The notes under the pieces were generated by a model, which was given only the letters and a program-made list of their open reading frames with translations, had not been told where the DNA came from and searched no databases. Made by a program: the position numbers and the translations under genes. Of a stretch of DNA of 64,000 bases, positions 56,054 to 64,000 are shown piece by piece. Origin of the DNA: Mantis religiosa (Eukaryota; Arthropoda; Insecta; Mantodea; Mantidae); NCBI GenBank assembly GCA_030765055.1, contig CM060947.1, forward strand, positions 59,670,235 through 59,734,234. Direction: 5' to 3'. The first letter of the stretch is position 1. Every line of letters starts with the position of its first letter.

Positions 56054-57475
56054 ATGTCAAACCTTACCCCAAAAAATAATCAAAAAACTTGCAGCAATGG
56101 AAAAGAAGTAGCCGAGTCTTGTGGTCCTCGCTACTTGGTAATCAGTAGAACTGAAGAAGGCCAAAAGTTTACGACCGTTAACCCCTTTACAATCCAGAGG
56201 GGATTAGACAAAATTGCTGGTCCGGTCAAATCGTGTATACGGGCGCGAAATGGCACTCTCCTAGTTGAGGCGCAATCTAACGCCCAGGCGGCATCGTTGT
56301 TGAAGGCAAGCATGCTAGGGAGTTACCCTGTATCCGTTACGGTACATAAGACCCTGAACTCCTCGCGTGGAGTAGTAACCACCCGTGCTTTGGACGGTAT
56401 GTCCAACGAGGAGATTCAGGAGAACCTGAAAGACCAGGGAGTAATATGTGTGTACCGAGTGCAGCGCAGAGAACGTGGGGAATTGTTGCCTACTCGTACC
56501 CTGTTCCTTACTTTTGATAGGGTAGATCTTCCTCAAAAGATTAAGGCGGGTTACGAGAGTATTGAGGTTAGGCCCTATATACCAAACCCCCTGCGGTGCT
56601 ACAAGTGTCAACGTTATGGTCACACTAGCCAACTGTGTAACGGATCTCCAGCATGCGTGAACTGTGGTTTGGCTTTACACGAGGGTGAGTGCTCCTCGCC
56701 CATTAAATGTATAAACTGTGCCGGGGAGCATTCATCTAGCTCCAGAGACTGCCCACGTTTTGTGGAAGAAAAGGCAATACAGGAGATCCGGGTTAAGGAG
56801 AAGGTTTCCTTCTCGGACGCCCGGAAGCTCCTGCGTACTCGCTTGCCCTCCGTCCCTAGGTCCGGTACTTATAGCTCTGTCTTGGCTAAACCCGTACCTA
56901 GGAAAGAAATTGCAACGCAAACCTGCGGTGCAGGGGAGCCTACCATCTCAGACAGAGTTCTTGTCCCCACACAATTACGGAAGTCCACAACTCCATCACC
57001 AGCGTCGGCAAATACATCGCCTAAACGGACGAAGGAAACTAAAACCCAAGCCCCGTCCCAAGCCAAACCATCGACTTCTACATCTAAATATGACAAGCCG
57101 GTAATATACGATCCGCCGCCTAAAGTATTTAAGACCAGTTACGAGAGGACAGATTTCCTTAAAGATTCGAACCGTACTCCTAGGAAGAAGAAAACCTCTA
57201 GGACATCTCGAAGCTCTTCTTCTGAAGAGCTTTCTGGTGATGAGTCGGATCGACGACAGTCATCCTCGTCGATCTCGGTGTCCAATAAATTTGAAGCCCT
57301 CGAACCTAAGTTTTCTTTAGGGAAAGGGGCTTCCTCCGCCGAAGAGATGGACCAAGAGGATATCGACAACAGAACGGCAACAAAAAAGCGCCAAGAGAAA
57401 TCGGCAGAAAAAGGTGTTAGCCCTACACCGAAGAAAAAGGGTAAGCTGATTCGGCCACCGTTAAAGTCATCTTAA
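56054..57475 (+). CDS. A5 ORF1, gag-like zinc-knuckle protein, intact
   Basis: 473 codons. The N-terminal domain (about residues 20-165, with GPRYLVISRTEEGQKF and GLDKIAGPVKSC) is followed by three knuckles near residues 182, 200 and 218: CYKCQRYGHTSQLC, CVNCGLALHEGEC and CINCAGEHSSSSRDC. The C-terminal third is rich in Ser, Thr, Pro and Lys and ends KKKGKLIRPPLKSS. The CCHC spacings are typical of nucleic-acid-binding Gag-like ORF1 proteins of I and R1-type elements. The start follows the leader and matches A1. The stop TAA is part of TAATGTAG. Confidence 0.93.
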   Translation: MSNLTPKNNQKTCSNGKEVAESCGPRYLVISRTEEGQKFTTVNPFTIQRGLDKIAGPVKSCIRARNGTLLVEAQSNAQAASLLKASMLGSYPVSVTVHKTLNSSRGVVTTRALDGMSNEEIQENLKDQGVICVYRVQRRERGELLPTRTLFLTFDRVDLPQKIKAGYESIEVRPYIPNPLRCYKCQRYGHTSQLCNGSPACVNCGLALHEGECSSPIKCINCAGEHSSSSRDCPRFVEEKAIQEIRVKEKVSFSDARKLLRTRLPSVPRSGTYSSVLAKPVPRKEIATQTCGAGEPTISDRVLVPTQLRKSTTPSPASANTSPKRTKETKTQAPSQAKPSTSTSKYDKPVIYDPPPKVFKTSYERTDFLKDSNRTPRKKKTSRTSRSSSSEELSGDESDRRQSSSSISVSNKFEALEPKFSLGKGASSAEEMDQEDIDNRTATKKRQEKSAEKGVSPTPKKKGKLIRPPLKSS

Positions 57476-57511
57476 TGTAGACCAATTTTACAACCTATCT
57501 CCCTAGCTCCA

Positions 57512-60500
57512 ATGGCTATCCTCCAATGGAACATACGGGGTTTAAGAACTCATCGACCAGAACTGGAAATTTTGCTCAGTAAGCATAACCCCTTAGTGGT
57601 ATGCTTACAAGAGACTAAGCTACGACCGCCAGACAAGTTTAACATCCGACGCTACACACCACTGCGGTGTGATATTGACACAGAAGAGGGCATTCCTGCT
57701 CACGGGGGCACTATGATGCTCCTCAGGGATGACATATTTGTAGACCCGGTACAGCTGCAATCTGATATACAATCTGTAGCTGTAAGGATTAAGCTGCCAA
57801 CAATCGAATTTTGCATTTGCAATGTATATCTCCCGCCATCTGATGACCTCTCGTTAATTGACCTTCAAGATCTGGTTTCCCAACTTTCAACACCATTTCT
57901 AATAGTTGGAGACTTTAATGCCCATCACCCACTATGGGGTTCAACTCGGGCATGTTCGAGAGGCCACCTCATTGCAAAATTCCTTGAGAGCAATAACTTG
58001 GTTCTCCTGAATTCCGGAGAGCCAACGTTCCTTTCAGACGCGTATAACACCTATTCGCACATTGATTTGGCAGTATGTTCATCCCAGTTAGCAGTTTCAT
58101 TGCAGTGGAATGTCATCTCTGATTTACATTCCAGCGACCACTTCCCATGTCTTCTTAGTCTCTTAGCACACGATGTGTCTACCTCACGTATCCCTAGATG
58201 GCGCTTTGATCGTGCCAACTGGAACCTTTACACCCAGTTGGCTGTCTTTGATTACAACGAGCACGATTCTGTGAATGATCTAGTCGATCACCTCACAGAG
58301 AAAATTCTTTCCGCTGCAGAACAGTGCATTCCACGTTCGGCTACCCAACCCGGTCGACTTCCTGTACCATGGTGGAACAACGACTGCCGGAATGCTATTC
58401 GTGCCCGTAGACGTGCTCTGCGGGTATTTCAACGACATCCTACCCAAAGTAATCTAATTGAGTACAAGAAAGCGCGTGCACAGTCTAGGCAAATAATTAA
58501 GGATAGCAAAAAGATCTCATGGAACAAGTTTGTCTCATCTTTTAACAGATGGACACCTTCCTCTGTTGTATGGGATAGGTTAAGGCGCGTGGCCGGAAAA
58601 TCAACCCACTTGCCAATCGCTGGTCTAAAAACACCTGCAGGAGTTGTTGTTGATCCGTTCGTCGTGGCTAACACCTTCGGCTGTGCTTTCGCTCAGGTGT
58701 CTAGCTCAAGTAATTGTGCTCCTGAGTTTATCTCAATTAAGACTCAGGTAGAATCTCAAGGTTTCTTGTTTAGTTCCAGAAACCTTGAAGATTATAACCG
58801 CCTTTTCACCTTGGCGGAGTTAGAACACGCTCTATCATCATCGCGACTGACAGCACCAGGACCGGACGGAATCCACGTTCAAATGTTGCAACATCTCTCA
58901 CCTGAAGGTAAGGCATTCCTGCTCGAGGTCTATAACCGTGTTTGGGTTGATGCCACGTTTCCGGACAAGTGGCGAGAAGCGACCATCATACCTATCTTGA
59001 AAGCTGGCAAGGACCGTCACCTCCCTTCTAGCTACCGTCCTATTTCCCTCACCAGTTGCGTCTGCAAGGTGATGGAACGCATGATAAATGGGCGGTTGGT
59101 ATGGTGGCTGGAAACGCACAACCTACTGAATAACATCCAGTGCGGTTTTCGACGACGCCGTTCAACAGTGGATCATCTTGTGTCCATGTCGACACAGATT
59201 ATGAACGGCTTTCTTAAAAACTGTCAAACAGTCGGAATATTTTTTGACCTCGAAAAGGCTTATGATACGTGTTGGCGTGCAGGGTTGCTACGTACTCTGC
59301 ACACCTGGAATATACGTGGACGCCTACCACTCTTCCTTCAGGAATTCTTGAAAGACCGCGTATTCCGAGTAAGGGTTGGCTCGGTTCTTTCGAACCTTTT
59401 CGTTCAAGAGAACGGTGTACCACAGGGATCGGTGCTAAGTGTTACATTGTTTGCCATTGCGATTAATTCTATCTCGAAATGTGTACCTCCGGGGGTCTCG
59501 TCAAGCCTATTCGTAGATGACTTTGCCGTCTACTGTACATCTCAGCGCACTTCGTTTATAGAGCGCCGTCTTCAAACCACCTTGGACAACCTTAAGGTTT
59601 GGAGTTTAAAGAACGGCTTCCGATTCTCTGCTGAGAAAACCATCTGTGTGAACTTCTGGCGTCAGCAGAGTCGACTACCTCCAAGGCTCCGGCTAGGCGC
59701 TGATCTACTACCTTTTGCAGATGAGACGAGGTTCCTTGGTTTGATCTTTGATAGAAAACTTAGTTGGTCGTCGCATATAGCACAACTGAAAGCACGATGT
59801 GACCGATCTTTAAATATCTTGCGGGTACTAAGTGGAAAATCGTGGGGAGCGGACCGTACAGTGTTATTGCGACTGTATCGCACACTCATCCGTTCCAAAT
59901 TAGATTATGGTAGTATCGTTTATGGCTCAGCACGACCATCTGTGCTGAAGAGATTAGACACAGTCCATAATTGTGGCATACGTATAGCAGTTGGGGCATT
60001 TCCAACGAGCCGAGTTATAAGCCTGTATGCTGAGTCTGCAGAACCTCCTCTGCAGTACAGGCGCGACATGCTATTAGCAAATTATGGCTGTGGACTTAAT
60101 TGCATGCCCACACATCCAACGTTTACGCCGTTCTTTAACACCTCCATGGACGTGCGTTATAGGAACACTTCTGTTAAACCAAAGCCACCTGGTTTTCGTT
60201 TCCGGGAGCTCCTTAGACATCTTAATACTGAAATGCCAAAGATGTATCCCAGGGGGGAGAGGACATACCCTCCTTGGTTGTGCAGAGCGTCCCACGTTGA
60301 TCTGGGCATGACCACACATGATAAATCTACCATGTCTATGTCTAGTATCCGCATATGCTTTTTGGAATTTTTATCGCGATATCAGGACCATATAAAAATT
60401 TACACCGATGGGTCCAAGAATTCAGATGGCGTTGGTTGTGCTTACGTGTGTGGAACCGAACCCTATACATTCGGATTCCACACTAGCACTTCCATTTTTA

Positions 60501-61195
60501 CCGCAGAGCTCTATGCAATATACCGAGCCATTTTACACGTACGTCGACGAAAGTTGGGGAACTGCTTAATCCTGAGTGATTCCCTCAGTGCACTTCAAAG
60601 CCTACGGCAGCTGTACAACTACCACCCTATTGTGCAGCGGATACAGGATGCCCTCCACGTTTTACACGCTTCTGGCGTTAGCGTGGTGTGTGCATGGATT
60701 CCTGGTCACGTAGGCTTGCGGGGGAATGAAATGGCGGATTCGGCAGCCAAGACGGCTACCATGAAGCCCAGGGTTCGTCTACCATGTGTGACATCGGAAG
60801 ATTTTAGGGCTGTATTGCGGAGAGCTGTGCAAACCTGCTGGCAGGAAGAGTGGTCCGCTCTCCGCAATAATAAACTTAGATCAGTCAAGGAACTTCCGAT
60901 TCCCTGGGTTACCTCCTGTCGGTCATCTCGCCGCGAGGAGGTGATTTTGGCTCGGTTGCGCATTGGGCATTGTTATTTTAGCCACAGCTTTTTATTGAAT
61001 AGAACCCCGGTTCCCGTTTGCCCACTGTGCAGTGGTGACCTGACTGTCCGTCACTTGTTTTTAGATTGTTATAGCTTGGCACGTCTCCGCAGGTCTCTCC
61101 AGCTGCCGGCCAGCTTGGCGGATATCCTCGCGGATGACGAAACGGCAGTGGGCAAAGTTTTACAATTTATTTCAGCTGTGGATTTTAGAATTTAA
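57512..61195 (+). CDS. A5 ORF2: endonuclease, RT, RNase H, CCHC; intact
   Basis: 1227 codons, the full-length reference for family A. Endonuclease: LQETKL (about residue 34), GDFNAHHPLWGS (133), SSDHFPCL (206). A PVPWWNNDC segment lies in the linker. RT: YRPISLTSC (505), FRRRRSTVDHL, DLEKAYDTCWR (579), GVPQGSVLS (636), FVDDFAVYC (667). RNase H: YTDGSKNSDG (962), AELYAIYRAIL (996), SDSLSAL (1021), WIPGHVGLRGNEMAD (1060). Final cluster: CPLCSGDLTVRHLFLDC (1169). The RNase H after RT and the absence of a sequence-specific domain point to the I-group. ORF2 lies 36 nt after ORF1 in the same frame. Confidence 0.95.
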   Translation: MAILQWNIRGLRTHRPELEILLSKHNPLVVCLQETKLRPPDKFNIRRYTPLRCDIDTEEGIPAHGGTMMLLRDDIFVDPVQLQSDIQSVAVRIKLPTIEFCICNVYLPPSDDLSLIDLQDLVSQLSTPFLIVGDFNAHHPLWGSTRACSRGHLIAKFLESNNLVLLNSGEPTFLSDAYNTYSHIDLAVCSSQLAVSLQWNVISDLHSSDHFPCLLSLLAHDVSTSRIPRWRFDRANWNLYTQLAVFDYNEHDSVNDLVDHLTEKILSAAEQCIPRSATQPGRLPVPWWNNDCRNAIRARRRALRVFQRHPTQSNLIEYKKARAQSRQIIKDSKKISWNKFVSSFNRWTPSSVVWDRLRRVAGKSTHLPIAGLKTPAGVVVDPFVVANTFGCAFAQVSSSSNCAPEFISIKTQVESQGFLFSSRNLEDYNRLFTLAELEHALSSSRLTAPGPDGIHVQMLQHLSPEGKAFLLEVYNRVWVDATFPDKWREATIIPILKAGKDRHLPSSYRPISLTSCVCKVMERMINGRLVWWLETHNLLNNIQCGFRRRRSTVDHLVSMSTQIMNGFLKNCQTVGIFFDLEKAYDTCWRAGLLRTLHTWNIRGRLPLFLQEFLKDRVFRVRVGSVLSNLFVQENGVPQGSVLSVTLFAIAINSISKCVPPGVSSSLFVDDFAVYCTSQRTSFIERRLQTTLDNLKVWSLKNGFRFSAEKTICVNFWRQQSRLPPRLRLGADLLPFADETRFLGLIFDRKLSWSSHIAQLKARCDRSLNILRVLSGKSWGADRTVLLRLYRTLIRSKLDYGSIVYGSARPSVLKRLDTVHNCGIRIAVGAFPTSRVISLYAESAEPPLQYRRDMLLANYGCGLNCMPTHPTFTPFFNTSMDVRYRNTSVKPKPPGFRFRELLRHLNTEMPKMYPRGERTYPPWLCRASHVDLGMTTHDKSTMSMSSIRICFLEFLSRYQDHIKIYTDGSKNSDGVGCAYVCGTEPYTFGFHTSTSIFTAELYAIYRAILHVRRRKLGNCLILSDSLSALQSLRQLYNYHPIVQRIQDALHVLHASGVSVVCAWIPGHVGLRGNEMADSAAKTATMKPRVRLPCVTSEDFRAVLRRAVQTCWQEEWSALRNNKLRSVKELPIPWVTSCRSSRREEVILARLRIGHCYFSHSFLLNRTPVPVCPLCSGDLTVRHLFLDCYSLARLRRSLQLPASLADILADDETAVGKVLQFISAVDFRI

Positions 61196-61813
61196 CCACA
61201 AGTATCCTTTTTGTTGTTTTCTTTTTTAGTATATATGTGTGTAGTTTTAAGAGGTTTATAGATAATATATATTTTTAGAAATTTTTATATCTGGCTTTTG
61301 CCATGACTTGTTTTTTAAAGGGCGCTGATGACCGCCGTAGTTGAGCGCCCTTATACACATAATCATCACCATCACGTGCAACGCATGGCCATCTATTAAG
61401 AGGGGGACCGGCCCCTGTGTGTGCTCCGTGTGCCGTACGCCTCACTGTGCGGCATATTTTACTCGATTGCCCACAGTACGCCCGCGTTCGCCAGTCTTTG
61501 GGCTTGGGAGCTAACTTGCTCAGTATTTTAGGTGACGACCCAGTGGCCGTGGATAAGGCACTGCGGTTTATTTTTAAAATCGGTTTTAATAAACAAGTAT
61601 GACTTGTGTTTTATATCTATTTTTTTTAGAGAATTTAAATTTTTAGTACTGGGACGAGTTTTAATGTGTTTTTAATTGTTGAGTCTTTATATTTTATCTT
61701 ACTTTTTACCTTTGTGTAGCTTTTAGATTTAAGTGTTGACTTAGGGCCCAAATGACCTTGTTGTCGACGGGCCCTAAAACACCACACTCACTCACTCACT
61801 CACATTTTTGTCA

Positions 61814-62399
61814 TAATTTGTAACTCAGGTTGCTTCATCAGCGGCATGGTGTGTGAATATTTCTTGATCACAAGTCTGTATTGCCGGTCTCTGCAGTATT
61901 ATAACGTGTCTGTCTCGGTCAAGTTGGGTTGCTGGATAAGGTTTTACCTTATCCTGATAGATGAATGTTGGGTAATTCTAAGCTCTATGGACCCTATGCT
62001 TATTTGAGCATTATTTCATCTATTACATTTATCGTCCTGCATGACCTACATTGGAGGAGTTAAAAAGAAAGTCTGTTTCCCTACACTCACATGTACAATC
62101 AACCAACGGTAGGATAAAATGTGAAGGAGCCTTGGTATTGTGATTTTCTAAGCAGCAGTGCACATGAATGGCTTACCTAAATTTTATCATTCTTGTTACA
62201 AATCCAAAGAACATTATTGGAATGACATTAAAATAATCCAGCAAATGGCAATACAATGGAGCCTTAAAATAAACTCTAAAGCAGTATAAAAACAAATGAA
62301 AGTCTAATATTTACTGGTTAGTATACATAGCTATATGGCTTGCTTAAAATTCAAAGAGCTGAGGCCCATTTTGACATTTTTCAAATTTGGTTTCCTAAT
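61814..62399. other. Gene-free host stretch
   Basis: AT-rich and unique-looking. No coding or structural RNA signal recognised. Confidence 0.45.
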
Positions 62400-63400
62400 T
62401 TATAGTCTACCAGTTAAAGTATAACTATCCATGAATATTCTGTATATCTGATGATCAAACTGAGATACATTTTCCTGCGAGCCGTTTTCTACAGTTGTTT
62501 GGTAATCCTGAGAGCTGACCACACTGCTAGATAACTGCAAAATAGGAACTAAAGTGTGGCTACGAATGTCGTAATTCCATCTTGTTAATGCAACTCTAGT
62601 GCATGCAAGATTGCCCACGTTCTTTAAACTATTAGATCGCAAAGAGAAATTGGTAAAGAATGGTAATCCGCAACAGAATTGAAAAGAGCAGCATATCTGG
62701 GAATTAGCGTTTGTTGCCCTTTGTATGATTAAATTCAACTGGTGTGCATAGTAGTGGGGAAAGTACGCATATGGATATGTTTCCTATTTTGGCCTGTACT
62801 CCACCAGTCCTTCCACTGGTAACACTGGTCCTGTCAAAGGTTTGAGCAATGAGCTGTGCTTTGGTATTTCCAAGAAGTGCAATTGCTCATGCACTTTTTC
62901 AGAGATTCTGCATGTCTTCCTTCAGGATTCACAAAAGCCCAAAATCTCTCATATACATAACGGAATACCAAAAGCATCTGACAGTAATGTGAAACAGTTG
63001 TCTCATCAAAATGAATGGCAACAAACTCAGAAGCCTGTATCTGTTGCTCTATATTCTCTCTACGGACTTTCAGCATGCAGTTTAATTGAAAACAGTGCAG
63101 AATGAAAAAAAATTCCTCTAAATGTTCCTTCATTACTGTATCCAGTTCAGCTGTATAGAAAGTGAGGCCCCTGTACAACCTGGATTGGAAGAAGCAACAG
63201 ACTTGTTATGTCCTCGTAAAGACAGTTCAAATACGGCGCAAAACTTGACACATGAAGTAAGCCTTTTAAAAATATGTATATTTTTATTCCCTTGAATGTT
63301 ATGTTTCTTAATATTTTCTTTAAACACAGAGTCAAGACATGATGCAACGTTTTGTTTTTCTACCACACTATTCTTATGGTGCACTGGTTCATGTTGTTTT
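62400..63400 (-). pseudogene. hAT-like (DUF4371/ZMYM-type) transposase remnant
   Basis: Reading leftwards on the minus strand, the order fits the catalytic region of hAT-type transposases and their ZMYM-like derivatives. From about 63380: FKRLTSCVKFCAVF, then LSLRGHNKSVASSNPG, matching the usual 'FLG.Q.L.LRGH.E' segment. After a frame change, ASEFVAIHFDETTVSHYCQM and LLVFRYVYERFWAFV match the 'DETTD...L.LVLRYV' segment with the catalytic Asp. Then near 62845 AQTFDRTSVTSG matches 'GQ.YDGAS.MSG', and at 62740 AHQLNLIIQRA. Last, TRVALTRWNYD matches 'TRW..R'. Frame changes between blocks show it is broken. No terminal repeats were found. Confidence 0.7.
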
Positions 63401-64000
63401 TTTTTCTGTTAAATGTTTTATATCACTCACTCCCTTAACTGTCCACGAACAATTGGCACATTTAGGAGCAAACAAAACATAAGGCTTGAGAACTTCGCAG
63501 TCACAGATCAGTCCAATTTCTTATACATGACCTTAGAATTAAACACCAGGTTTCCATTTTTCTTAGTTTCTAATTTTTCTATAAGGAATTAGGGCGTTGG
63601 TCTACCCATATTTCAGTTGTACATTTTCTTCAAGAGTCAACCTTGTAAAATCAGTAACAGAGGTGCAATTTTCAGTTATCCATCATTCTTTAGTCACTGG
63701 ATTTTATGAAGCCAGCTGTAACACTCTGTTTATGTTCCTAACTCCACAAAGAATACAAATATGAGAAACACGTGCATTTTAATACTATAAAACGGCTTTG
63801 CGGACTGCACTAGCGCAAACATAATCGCGCCTTATAAGCACACACTCAAATCTTTCTCCACTCCCTCGCTGCCTTCAGAGCTGTATTTTACCACCCTATG
63901 AAGCTTTTTCATATTTTAAAAATAAACTGTCAATAGTTGCAAGACCATGGTTGATTTAATTCAAAAAGCTAAGTTGATCTTACTGGCTCTGAAGGAGGTT
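63401..64000. other. Gene-free host stretch
   Basis: AT-rich sequence with no recognisable gene. It may hold further decayed N-terminal sequence of the hAT-like remnant, which I cannot support. Confidence 0.4.

Larger units (their letters stand above)
55599..61372 (+). mobile_element. A5: full-length, intact family A copy in B5
   Basis: A 5774-bp copy flanked by CACGTGCAACGCA at 55586-55598 and 61373-61385. It has six C's at the 5' end and a 3' hairpin 61320-61350 with a slightly mutated CAT tail. Both ORFs are open at full length, and it has the A1-type ORF1. Together with A4 it is the best candidate for an active copy. Confidence 0.95.
52242..61602 (+). pseudogene. B5 ORF2, multiple lesions, split by A5
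   Basis: A one-base loss right after the ATG (ATGGAAAAATCC where others have ATGGAAATAATCC) shifts the frame at codon 3. At about 52492 an in-frame deletion of roughly 38 codons removes the middle of the endonuclease. A TAG at 54182-54184 replaces a Gln codon. An extra A near 55250 and an extra T near 55430 shift RNase H. GVTQGS replaces GVPQGS in RT. A5 is inserted at 55598 in the GHTRAT codons, and 61386-61602 finishes with CAPCAVRLTVRHILLDC and FNKQV. The frame is clearly dead. Confidence 0.88.
50123..61801 (+). mobile_element. B5: full-length family B copy carrying A5
   Basis: B5 proper is 50123-55598 and 61386-61801. It is inserted in host sequence with ACATTTTTGTCA at 50111-50122 and 61802-61813. 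It has the complete 5' terminus GCCCCTCAAAATCC and a 3' hairpin 61743-61775 with a CACTCACTCACTCACTCAC tail. It has more lesions than B3: a stop in ORF1, and several frameshifts and a deletion in ORF2. Confidence 0.93.

Overview
This window is eukaryotic, non-coding for the most part, and made almost entirely of non-LTR retrotransposons stacked inside one another. The element types (Jockey-clade, R1-clade and several RNase H-bearing I-group-like families, a Gypsy-type integrase remnant, a solo LTR and a hAT-like remnant) and a spliced host exon resembling TMEM177 suggest an arthropod with a large, repeat-rich genome. I cannot name the species. I see no bacterial operon, tRNA, rRNA or CRISPR.

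Two related families dominate. Family A (about 5.8 kb) starts with six C's and a structured GC-rich 5' UTR. It encodes a three-zinc-knuckle ORF1 and an ORF2 of about 1227 aa (endonuclease, reverse transcriptase, RNase H, terminal CCHC), and ends in a GGGCGC hairpin plus (CAT)n. Family B (about 6.0 kb) starts with a fold resembling an HDV-type ribozyme, has the same ORF order, and ends in a GGGCCC hairpin plus (CACT)n. Copies are named here A1-A5, B1, B1b, B3 and B5. Older relatives are C, D and E.

Layout. 255-8885: a minus-strand, 5'-truncated Jockey element, split by A1 (1240-7012). 9049-9622: a 205-bp inverted repeat around a Gypsy-like integrase tail. About 10167-11675: R1-clade and RNase H-element fragments. 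About 11687-47720: a nest whose outermost part is probably one old C element. It holds D, A2 (apparently a recombinant), B1 inside A2, and inside B1 the copies B1b, A3 (itself carrying A4) and B3. A solo LTR lies in its tail. 47721-48545: decayed 3' ends. 48546-50122: host sequence with the TMEM177-like exon. 50123-61801: B5 carrying A5. 61814-64000: host sequence with a minus-strand hAT-like pseudogene.

Nine of the non-LTR insertions are bounded by 10-13 bp target-site duplications that I read directly, and excising each restores the interrupted reading frame or sequence. A4 and A5 have both ORFs intact and could be autonomous. A3 would be intact without A4. The others carry nonsense codons, frameshifts or deletions. 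The most interesting signals are RNA-level: the ribozyme-like 5' end of B, a folded 5' module shared by A and B, a covarying 3' hairpin with C/D-box-like loop sequences, and an ORF1/ORF2 junction with one in-frame stop in B and in three of five A copies.
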